DNA from: Gossypium raimondii
Taxonomy: Eukaryota; Streptophyta; Magnoliopsida; Malvales; Malvaceae
DNA: 64,000 nt
Assembly: GCF_025698545.1 (NCBI RefSeq)
Contig: NC_068569.1
Coordinates: 9,796,001-9,860,000 of the forward strand
Reading direction: 5' to 3'
The notes beneath the pieces are model-generated. The model had not been told where the DNA came from, made no database searches, and worked only from the letters and a program-made list of their open reading frames with translations. Of this stretch, positions 37,390 to 47,911 are shown in pieces (positions within the stretch are counted from its first letter, which is position 1; each line of letters starts with the position of its first letter). Position numbers and translations under genes: made by a program.

Positions 37390-40274
37390 TGTAACACCCT
37401 CTAACCCCAAACCGTCACCGGAACAGGGTTATAGAGCATTACCAGACATATCGGATAACTTATAACTAATTCATAAATAAATAACAAACATAGCATACTT
37501 TAATCATTTTCATTTCATATTTGTATAAATTATGTCATTTTAGTTCCATTTCATTCTTATAACCAATTTAAACATCTTTCTACAACCGTAATCGCAAAAC
37601 TCTTATACTTAACCTATACATCACCTAGGTACATGCCACATTATCAAAACAAAGGTACATCACTAAAATTTCTCTGAGGTCGGGATTGCTCGATGTTTGG
37701 ACCGGACAACGGCTTTCTACTAACTCAAGACGGAAACAACCGACACCGAGTATGGGTATACTCAGTGGTATTACCATAATTCAAATTAATAACATTAATC
37801 GATAAATTATATACATTTAATTTATGTCTACAATTATTCATTAATTATCTCATACTTTAAATCAACTTGATAATTAATAACAAATAAGCAATATTTCAAA
37901 CATTGTATTTAATTGTAGTCATACCACCTTATTTCACTATCTCAATTCCATTGGATTTTTCACATCTCATTCCAATAGTTCATTTCAATTCACATACAAT
38001 TCATTCAATTTATCACTATATTCAATATCAATTCTATTGCAATTTGTACTCACTAATATCATATAACAAAAATTTATTCTTAATCACACCATGAACTTTG
38101 GGTTCATATCTTCAAATCTCATATATCGATTTCCAATTCACATATCAATTCACAATTTCACTTTCTCATTTCTTTCCATAGCTCAATCAATCACACTTAT
38201 TCAAAATTTCTCATTTCAATTATTTACCCCTATTAACAAGACTCGGACCTTGGCGGATACACGGATCCAACCAAACACACTAGAATAGCACCCAGTGCCT
38301 TATCGGATAGTTCGAAGCAATAGTTGACACTCAGTGTCTCATCGGCAGAGCTGAAGAAAGTTGGTACCCAGTACCTCATCAAAACTATCCGAAGATATAT
38401 AGTGACACCCAGTGTCTCTCGAGTCAAGGTCGAAAAATCCTTGAACTCTTCCAATCCTATGGCAGGCCAACTATATCTGACTCAACCCGACTAGTTAATA
38501 GGGCATTCAAATCAATTTTTTTTTCTATTTCAAATTCACTTACAATTCAATCACAATTCATTTCAAATTCACTTTCACTCTCTAATCAATATACAATTCA
38601 ATACCACTACATTTTTCCACTTTCCAATCAATGTACCATCAAATACTCATATATATTCATACTTCATTTCAATTTCATTCGATTCACAATTTCTAATGTT
38701 CACAATTCAAATCAATTTCTCATTCCAATATGCATTTCAATATCACATTAATTCTTTTAATTCAAATCATATCACTAATAATTTCCATTCACTTCACATA
38801 CAATTCAATATCATTTAATTCAATATCGATATTCACCTTATTTTTATTTACTAAACATATTATTCAAAATTCAACAATTGCTATTAATAAATTCAATACC
38901 AATACGTATTTATCATTCAATTCAATCGTGATAATTACCTCAATTTGCTTATCGTGTATATTAATTTAAATTTTAACAATTAATAATTAAATTTGAATTA
39001 TGATAATACTAACCGAAATTTCTCTCGAGTCACTCCTTGTTCACCTTCTCATTTCCTTTCTCAGACAATGACTCTTGCACGACATTAGCTACGTAATTAA
39101 ACAATTAAAAATCATTAATACACAATTTCATCAAAATATTTCCATTTATACCTAAACTTTACCTAAATTCTAATTTAATCCCTTATCAATACTAATGTTA
39201 TTTTCCCAATCTAACTCCATATTCTCTCTTAATTCTTACTATAAACTCATTTTAACTCTTCAATTTCACCATAAATCTCAAATTTCGAGATTCTTTCAAT
39301 TTAGTCCCTACTATTCAAAACTTACACTTTATTTTACAATTAAATCCTTTACTAACTTCTAATTTGAAATTAAATTAATTTAACCCCAATTCATCATTTT
39401 TCCACACATGAACCATGCCTAAAAAATCTAATATCTTACAAAATTTCAACATAAATTCAAAATACTTTATTCTAGGATTCCAAAACATCAAAACTAAGAG
39501 AAAAGGGACTAAATTGACTTACCAATTTAAGCTTGAAGCTCAAAAACCCTATTTTTCCTTTTTCTTTTCTTTCTTTCTTTTCCTTCTTTCCTTTCTCTTT
39601 TCGTTTGCCTATTTTGTTCTATTTCTCTTTTCTATTCTTTTATTTCTATTATATTTTATATTAAAATAATAATAACATAATAATAATATAATAATAATTT
39701 TACTTAAATAACAAGTAAATACAAAATAATCACAAATATATGTATTTTATTTATACACTTGGATTTATTTCTACCACACACTTGTCATAATTTTGGTTTA
39801 TTTTACAATATTTTATAATTACATAATATATTAATATATTTAAAACATAAAATCTAAGATTTTTATAATACTTGTGCCGCCTCATTTATGGGGCTTGGCA
39901 TATTACCTATTTAGTCCTTTTAACTTTTCTTTAATCTATTATTCAATTTTCACCCTTACTTCAATTTAGTCCTTTTTAATCAATTAACCATCGAAACGTT
40001 AAAATTTCTTAACTAAACTTTAATACTATCCTAATGACACTCCGTAATATTTATAAAAATATCTACGGCTCAGTTTATAATATTGAGGTCTTGATACCTC
40101 GTTTTGACCCAATTTACTTAATAATTTCTTTTAAATCACAAAATTCACTAATTCAAAAATATTTCTAAAATCACGCTTAACTTATAATTATTAATTAATA
40201 AACTTTTTAAATTTTTCATCGAATTTATTGATCTCAAATCACTATTCGACACTACTGAAAATTGGGTTGTTACT
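37390..40274 (+). mobile_element. Solo-LTR-like element (family copy 2)
   Basis: The 2885-bp segment begins TGTAACACCC and ends GGGTTGTTACT; the expected last base A appears mutated to T. It is flanked by GAAAA on both sides (37385-37389 and 40275-40279), a 5-bp target duplication. Its 3' third is similar to that of 3040-5799, including the AACGTTA-ATTTC, AATGACACT and ATAAAAATAT blocks. No gag-pol coding or paired LTRs are visible, so a solo LTR is the simplest reading. It lies only 40 bp from the Mutator-like element upstream. Confidence 0.7.
38279..38430 (+). repeat. Short degenerate tandem repeats inside LTR copy 2
   Basis: At least four imperfect units built on CACCCAGTGCCTTATCGG (variants CACTCAGTGTCTCATCGG, ACCCAGTACCTCATCAAA and CACCCAGTGTCTCTCGAG), each 40-45 bp apart. 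They lie in the same half of the LTR as the minisatellite of copy 1. Confidence 0.8.
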
Positions 40275-40776
40275 GAAAACGATTATTATTATTATATCTT
40301 TAAAATTAATTGGATTAAGTCTTCTTCATTAAAATTTAATTAACTAAAATAAATATTTTAGTGATTTAGTTTTTAGCTTAGATATTATATTAAAAATGTT
40401 TTATTTTTATCATACTTTAAAATGGTACGTGTTTTTAAAAAAAAATTGTTTGTCAAATTAAACATTCTAAATTACACTAATAATATATTAAATATTTTTT
40501 AATTAAAGGATAAATCTAAAATTACACATGAATTTTGAGTTCAATGTTTATATAAGAATTTTGATTTTTTATAATTTTATACATAATATTCTGATTTTTT
40601 AATCTTCACAAACTCCTAACATCAAAATTTATAATCAAAATAAAATTTGTATAAAATTATATATATAATTTAATTTTTAACCCTTTAACCAATAATTCCT
40701 AACTTAACTTCAAATTTAAATATTAAAAATGTAAAATTTCCTAAATGTCTAAAAAAAATAGATAAGCTAGAATTTC
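40275..40776. other. AT-rich spacer between transposons
   Basis: About 490 bp of A/T-rich sequence between the solo LTR and the next Mutator-like element. No gene or structured repeat was identified. Confidence 0.5.
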
Positions 40777-41705
40777 GGGTTTTTTTATATGAATAATATA
40801 AAATAAATCAATATATACGAAAATAAGATAACATGAATAATATTTACGAGAATAGATAAAATACACAGTAAAATATGGGTGCCGGCGACACCACTTTATT
40901 TCTAATAAAAAAAATCATTTTTTTGGGTGCAGCCGGATCAATCTACAGCACTCGTATTTTGTATGGTAAGTATGAGTTTTTTTTCAGTATATAGGAAAAA
41001 AAGTAAAAAATATTTTTTATTTAGTGCCGCTAATATGTCAAGCGGCACCCAAAAAGTTTAAAAAGACTCGCGTTTTAATTTTTTTCTGTATTAAAAACAC
41101 GAACTCGTGACCAAATAGAGTTGGGGACCAAACCAACACCCTTTTATAATAATAAAATTTATTGTAAATTTTTTTAGCTAAAGTTAAAAAAAAAACTTAT
41201 GTTTTAAATTTTGTTCTGGCATTAAAAAACTAAACTTGTGACCAAATGGTCACTTTCATGTCAACCGTCAAGCTGGTGCAGCCAAGCTGTCAGGTGCCTG
41301 ACGGCTGACATGAAAATGACCATTTATTCACAAGTTCGTATTTTTAATACAAAAAAATAAAACATGATTTTTTTAGCTAATTTTTTCTTAAAACTGGTGC
41401 AACCAAATTATTAGGGGGCATCAGCATGATGGAAGTGACCGTTCAGTCACAAGTTTGTGCTTTTAATACAAAAAAAAAAAATTAAAACACAAGTTTTTTC
41501 AGCTAAATTTTTTTTAGAAATTTTTTGAGTATCGTCGATTGATCTGACTGTACTTAAAATTTTTTTATTCGAAATAAAATGATACGCCGATATGTCAGAC
41601 GACACCCATATTTTACTGTATATTTTGACTATTCTCGTAAATATTATTTCTATTATCTTATTTATATATATTAATTTATTTTATATTATCATGTAAAAAA
41701 AACCC
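40777..41705. mobile_element. Mutator-like non-autonomous element with perfect 9-bp duplication (copy C)
   Basis: Terminal inverted repeats of about 125 bp start GGGTTTTTTT and share ATAATATAAAATAAAT and TATTTACGAGAATAG, then CAGTAAAATATGGGTG. The 929-bp element is flanked by the perfect 9-bp duplication TAGAATTTC (40768-40776 and 41706-41714). The interior contains a second inverted structure centred near 41290 (ATGGTCACTTTCATGTCA against TGACATGAAAATGACCAT). No transposase is encoded. It ends about 590 bp before the ASI1 start codon. Confidence 0.85.
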
Positions 41706-41714
41706 TAGAATTTC

Positions 41715-42300
41715 ATTAAAAATTCCTAGAAAAGTTCTCTTTTTAAAAGGCCCGTTAGAGAAAGGCGCGTGGAAGAGAAAATCCCGTTGGTAGCGAGTAG
41801 GGTGATTCTGGCGCAGGTTGAGCCTAGGCCAGTCTCCTATGAACTCTATAAACAGGCGGCACTCTGCAGTTAATTTCCTTTCCATGCTTGTCATTGTCAT
41901 TGCAGCCTTTTATAGCTTTCTGCTTTCCATATCACTATTTTTTTCAAATAGAAACTTATGCTTCCCGTATCAGTATCACCCTCCCTTCCTTGAACAAAAA
42001 ACAAAGCCCCCCCAAAATATCAGTTTCATTCTCACTTTCTTAAGTCCAAATTCATTTTACGTTTTTGGGTTTTCCTTCCTTCCTTTCTTTCTAGTAATAA
42101 TGTAATGTATTAGTATATTGTAGTCCTTTTTCTTTTTTCTGTGTGATTCTTAGATGTGTTTTTTAAGTATTTTTTGCATGAACAGCGACAATGTGAACAT
42201 GTAAACATTGTGTTCTTGTACTGTAAAAAAAGGAACAAGTTTTTTTTTTTATGCACCCTTTTTGTTTTTTGTTTTTGCTTTGTTTTTTCGTTAATGCAAA
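41715..42300 (+). other. Upstream region and probable 5' leader of ASI1
   Basis: Pyrimidine-rich sequence with a 94-codon open frame (41818-42105) that lacks protein-like conservation signs and is taken as leader. The sequence just before 42301 is T-rich, and the start codon is followed by CACATCAG, which could act as a splice acceptor, so an upstream non-coding or coding exon cannot be excluded. Confidence 0.4.
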
Positions 42301-45300
42301 ATGTCACACATCAGAGAGAAGAATCGAGAAGAAAAAAACCTTGGGTTCAAATGGGGTATTCCGATAGGGGCTGGAGCGAAGAACAGCGACATTATGTTTT
42401 ACGAGTCCTTTATCTTTAAGGGTGAAGAGTATTTTGTTTACAATTGTGTTTACTTTGACCTTGGACAACCCGAAGCTTCCATTGGTAAACTAGTAAAGTT
42501 GTTTGAGGGTCCAGACCATGTTAAGAAAGTTAAGGTTGTTTGGTTTATGCGTCCTAGTGAAATCAGGAACTATTTGGGTGATTATGAGCCTCGCTGGAAC
42601 GAGATTTTCTTGGCTTCGGGTCAAGGACGTGGGGTTTCCAATATCAATCTCGTGGTAATTTTCTCATCCGTTTTTATTGTTGGTTTTGTTCTAACATTTT
42701 CTTTATTTTGCTTATTTTTATAATTTTAGTCATCATTTGAAATTGTTCTTGTGTCAATGTATTTGTCTTGATCGTTATATAGTTTGACTCTGTAGTAGGC
42801 CTCGTTTTGACCACTCATGATGATTGTGATCGATCATCAAAATGTGCAGCTTTTGCAATTGAGTGTAAGTTTTATGGCAATCAAGATAATATGGAAATTA
42901 ATTATGCATGATCTTCATGTTTTTACACATGTAGGAATCGATTGTTGGAAAATGCAATGTTGTCTGCACATCAAATGATCATAGGAATCCGCAAGCATAT
43001 TCTGAAGCAGATTTGAGACGGGCGGACTATTTCTTCTGCTGCCATTTCGATGTTGGAGAGCTTGCAATATCGGATACTTTTCCTGATATGGTGGATAGAG
43101 TTAAAGGTTAGATTATTATCTGCTCCGAAATTTTTGATTGGAATAAACACAAGCGAGGCTGTAGAAGGATTATTTGTCTCTCTGAATGTTTGCAGTGGAG
43201 CACTTCTTCAACAAGAAAACAGAACAAAAGCTGTTAGGCCGAATCAATCTCAAATCAAATGTTAAGGGGCAAACTCAAAGACCAAAATTATCTTCCAAGA
43301 TAAAAGTAGTAACAAAATCAAATGGTGTTACTGTAAAAGATGATAATTCTGGTAGCAGAGTAAGCTCATTGGTGAAAGGTGATTTCTGTGTATTCTTTTC
43401 TTTGATGATGTATCCATAAACTCAATAAGTAGATGAAATTAGATTGCACTTGGCACTTGCAGAACCAAAGGTAGAACCAGTTAGCATGAGCAAGCAAGTG
43501 CATCTTCCAAGTGAGAATATCCCACCAAGGCCCAAGACATCCAACTCTAACAGTAGTACTCAGCATAGCGGAAGCTCACAGTGGGAAGCTCGAGATGAAA
43601 TTGATAAAGCTGAAGTGAAATTTCCTAAAGATTCACTTTCTAGCCCTGATGACGTCCAGCCTTATAAAAAGAGGAAGCTTTTTCTGGATGAGAGGACAAA
43701 TGATAAAGTTCATAATTTAGATGGTCAAATAGGACATGATAGGGGTATAAACATTGATAATCAGCTTGTACAGGTTTCAAGAGTACCAGATGATGTACTT
43801 TCTGCATCTTTTTAGTATGAGATGTCGACTTGTATGTTTCTCTTAAGACTTTGGCAACCCTTCTAATATCTTCCATTTTGACTGTTGCAGGATAGAAGCA
43901 ACTGGTTCGAGCAACAAGTGAGTTGAAGCCTTTTCTCTATTACCATTCACCATTATTTTCTCTCTAGTTGTTTTTCCAAGTTTTCATGTAGTTGCTTCAT
44001 CCTTTTATTTTGTCACCATATCTCTAAAATGTCTCCCAACCAACATAGTTCATAGCAGATGTCTACCATTCATATAATCTTTTGTAAACATCATCCTTGC
44101 TAAGTCTTTTTGGTGTTTCACCATCTTTTGTGATATATAAATTTCATAACATGAAGTATATTAGCTTAAGGCTAAAGTTTAAACATGAACATTGGTCATT
44201 TTTGAGATGGACTGGTTGATAATATCGTCTCTTGATAAGTTTTATCTTTTTTTATCTCCTATATTTCATTAGCCTTGGGAGCAAAGACTTGAGAGAGCTC
44301 AGGAATCAGGTAGGCTGGTCTTACTTGAAAATGTGGATCCATCCTACACATCAGAAGAAGTCGAGGTTTGTGATATTTTTCTTGGTTACTAGTTCATAGT
44401 GTCAAATTCCTTGCTGGTGATTTTACTTGTTTATTTTTTAATCCATTAAATAATATTTTTTATTCATGTAATTAATGTAAATATATTGTTCAGAGCATTG
44501 AACATAATTAAAATATTTCTACAATAAAAATTTTCAAATTATAATTAAAGTTTGAATTAAAATAATAATGAAGTTTGAACTTTCTTTTAATGATTTTAGT
44601 TGCTAACTGAATGAAAATACTTAAATGTTAAATGTTAATGCATTTGTTTTACAACGGTAAGTCCTAATTTTACATTATTGAAGTGTAAGTCAAAACCAAA
44701 TAAGTTAAATCTTAGTGAATGTGTAATTTTAATTTTAATAAAATAATTTTCTAATATTCAAAATTTTATAATGAAAATAAAATATTAATTTAATGCTAAT
44801 TTAGTAATATAATAAATAATAAAAAACATTTCTTCGGTTCAAAAGTTTCTCCAAAATCATGCTTAGATATGTTCTAGATTATAGATTACTCAAATCCCAA
44901 AAAAGTAGTTTGTGTGGTCTGAAACTATTGTGAATAAAATTTTAGATTAAAGTTGTTAAATTACACATGCATGTTGCTATTCTGCTTGGAAATGCTAAGT
45001 ATATCATAATCTTGTTGAAGTTTCCTGGACCCAAATATATATATTCCTCATCATTTTGTTTACTAGTTTATCTGGAATTTCATTTTCAGGATCTTGTTTG
45101 GCATGCATTTAATGAGAAGGTTGAGGCCAAAATGATAGAACAGACAACATTTTCTTGCCCTTGCTATGGTACATCACCTCCTTATGGCTTTCATGCTCAA
45201 AGTAACTTTGTGTAACAATCAGATGAACTCATTGGTAATTAATCTTTGAGTTATCTGTTCTGCAACTTCAAGTCTGAAAGTGTGAGAAAAATCCTGTGTT

Positions 45301-46993
45301 TTAATAGGTAAGGCTCTTATTATATTCAAGTCAAAAGAAGCAGCTAACTCAGCAATTTTCCAATTAATGAAGAGATGCTTAATGCTAGCTGATGGGAGGT
45401 ATTTAATAAGTTCATCATATTAGATTGTTTTCCTTGTTTTTCATTTGCGAACTCACAAATTTTCTTTTAAGTTAGATTGTTGCTTGCAGGTGAAGGGGGA
45501 AAGAATGGTAAAGAAAATGGGGAAGTTGTAATTGATAGGGTTGCAACAAGAACTTAAAATTTTGTATATGTTGTTAAGCACCCAACATAAGCATGGGGAT
45601 GTTCGACTTAAATATAAGATAACAAGAACCTCAAAACTTAATTGATATGAGATATAACATTTCTCGACATGTGGTTCAGCAAGAGCTTAAACATGGGCAA
45701 GCTCACAAGAGGTGGACAACCTCACATGGGGCAATAAAATAGAATAGAACCCAGGCTTTGATATTACATTAAGTATCTAGACTAAAACTAACTGGTAATA
45801 GCTGAAACTGTTTAACTTAATATAAGATGATAGGAAAACCCTAAGTTGAACACATGTGAGAGCACTGTATTAGCATACCCACATGTTTTAGTAAATATCA
45901 ATAACATTTTGGTTCATACTTTCATTATATATAAATTGTAAATTGCCTTATAGAGTTCGTGATATATTAACGTACTGAGGTATTACTTTGTTGGGAGAAG
46001 AGGTTTACTAGTACTACTAATGGTTTTCTTTACTTGCAGACCACTAATTGCGAGGAGAGAGTCTTTGAGGAAGGGTGCCAAAGTGGGATTTGTTGGCCAT
46101 CTTACCATTGACAAACTCCAACTTCAAAGGCAGACTGAAGATATGGTAAACTTAATTTTTGCATCAACTAATTCATGCTTTGTTGAAGTATCATCTGCTC
46201 TTCTCTTTCATATCGTTTTAAGTTTAACTATGCTTATTTATTTATAAGTAGGGTCTATTTGAACTGTCTTTTTCTTTTATCCCAGAAAAAAGCAAAGTCA
46301 ACATCACATGCTTCTCAGCCCAATAACATTGAATTTGATATGGGAATGGAATGGCGATTACTGCAATTAAAATCAGATATGTGGTGGAAGGCATTACATG
46401 AGGTGCTTCCAATGCCATCCTAACTTCTTTCTATTTACTTACGTGCTTATATAACTTAAACCTTAAAATTGAGCACAAAATGAAGATTAAATGCTTATTT
46501 GGGTTTAAAACAAAGACCAAGAATTGAGTTATAATGAAGGTCCAGCCTTTTTTTGTGTGGTTATTTTAGCTAAAAAAAAGGGAGACAATTTTAGTTAAAA
46601 ATAAGTTTTGGAACTAAGAATGGGGTTATACAAGATTAAAATAAGCATGCTATAAAAGTAGATGTTATGGAGACAATTTACCAGCCAATTTTCCCATTGT
46701 ATTAGCCTGTAACTTAAAATTTTCTGAAGGGGATAAACTGAACTTTTACCATTTTTGGGTGGCCAAGGCCAGTGTCACCCTTGCAATTTGCTCATCAATG
46801 TTATCGTATCCTACCCATAATTTTTTGTTCTAAATATGACCTATTTGGATTTAATTACATACATTATAATTCCTTTTCTATTTTTACCGGTTTCAAGATT
46901 GTTATATCTCTTGTTTTCTAACTCCTGTCTCAACAGCGACAAGAAAAGGAGATAGAAGCTGTTAGAAACCAGCTAAAGATGGAATGGCAGTAG
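42301..46993 (+). CDS. ASI1-like protein (BAH and RRM domains), complete
   Basis: Nuclear RNA- and chromatin-binding protein that in Arabidopsis (ASI1/IBM2/SG1) promotes full-length transcripts of genes carrying heterochromatic transposons in introns, such as IBM1 (family knowledge). Eleven coding exons: 42301-42654, 42935-43106, 43196-43378, 43463-43773, 43891-43917, 44273-44365, 45090-45168, 45308-45398, 46040-46145, 46286-46402, 46937-46993; 529 aa, all in phase. The BAH domain spans about residues 25-185 (YESFIFKGEEYFVYN, VVWFMRPSEIRNYLGDYEP, GKCNVVCTSND, RRADYFFC). A disordered Ser/Lys-rich middle with PYKKRKLF follows. The RRM spans about 362-450 (GRLVLLENVDPSYTSEEVED, KALIIFKSKEAANSAI). 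The C-terminus is a charged coil with WRLLQLKSDMWWKALHE. Exon 5 is only 27 bp. The first ATG is used, but an upstream exon is possible. Confidence 0.88.
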
Positions 46994-47911
46994 ATAGCAA
47001 CCATTTGGAGGTATTAACATATCTAAATACAGGCAGGGTTCGTATCTTACAGGAAGGATTTTGCTTTTACACATCGTAAGATGTATGCGGATTAGGACCC
47101 CATTAATACACAAATCATTCTCCATATTCAGGTGTGGGATTCACTTTTTTGTTGTGAAACCCTACTTGTGAGTGGTGATTGAAAAGCAATGAGAAGAGGT
47201 ATCTAGGAAGACGAGAAGCATGCAATAGGGGGGGCCTTTATTTTGGATTAGCATACAATACTTGTAGAATCAAACTCAGCTAGGGTAGGGGAGTTTGTGA
47301 AATTAGAAATGGGATCAAATCTTCCAATTTTTGTGTGCAAGTTCTTTCCGAATCCTATTTGGCTACCTCCCAGTTTCCAGCTGAACCATGTCAATACGCT
47401 TATCAATATACAAGTAAAAAATTTCTTCAGTTTATGAGCATTTTTTTCTCACGATAAGATTATTATGACTTAGAATCATAGTCCTATGGAGGGAAATATA
47501 TTATTGGTAATTCGAGCTTTTGGGTCTTACATTCAGTGTCATTTGGCTCTTTAAGTTTGAATGATTTCATGAACCAGTAACGATAATGTTATTAACTCTT
47601 ACATGTAGAATAATGTTGGGCAATGGTATGGCAGAATAATTGAGCAAAGGGAGATCAATGAATAAAATTGAAATGAATCTCAGATAACAGTAATGACTAG
47701 TTTCTGAATCCATCCATAAAAACTTATCAGCGGTATATATTAGAATCGCAACTTGAAGCCATCTTTCTAATTCAAATCCTTAAATTTTCCATAATTATCT
47801 ACTCGAAAACAATTTATCCACCTTGTACAGAAACAAGCAGGCCCCAAAAACAATTTTCAGAGCTTAATATGGCTACAAACAAAAGCCAACAGAGAAACCG
47901 ATTAACATACA
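46994..47911. other. Convergent 3' flanks of ASI1 and H2A.Z
   Basis: About 0.9 kb between two stop codons facing each other, with no other reading frame. The 3' ends of the two transcripts probably approach or overlap here. Polyadenylation sites cannot be placed with certainty. Confidence 0.5.

Noticed and set aside
37390..40274. Full-length LTR retrotransposon
   Set aside because: No gag-pol coding and no internal pair of LTR ends; solo LTR is simpler.
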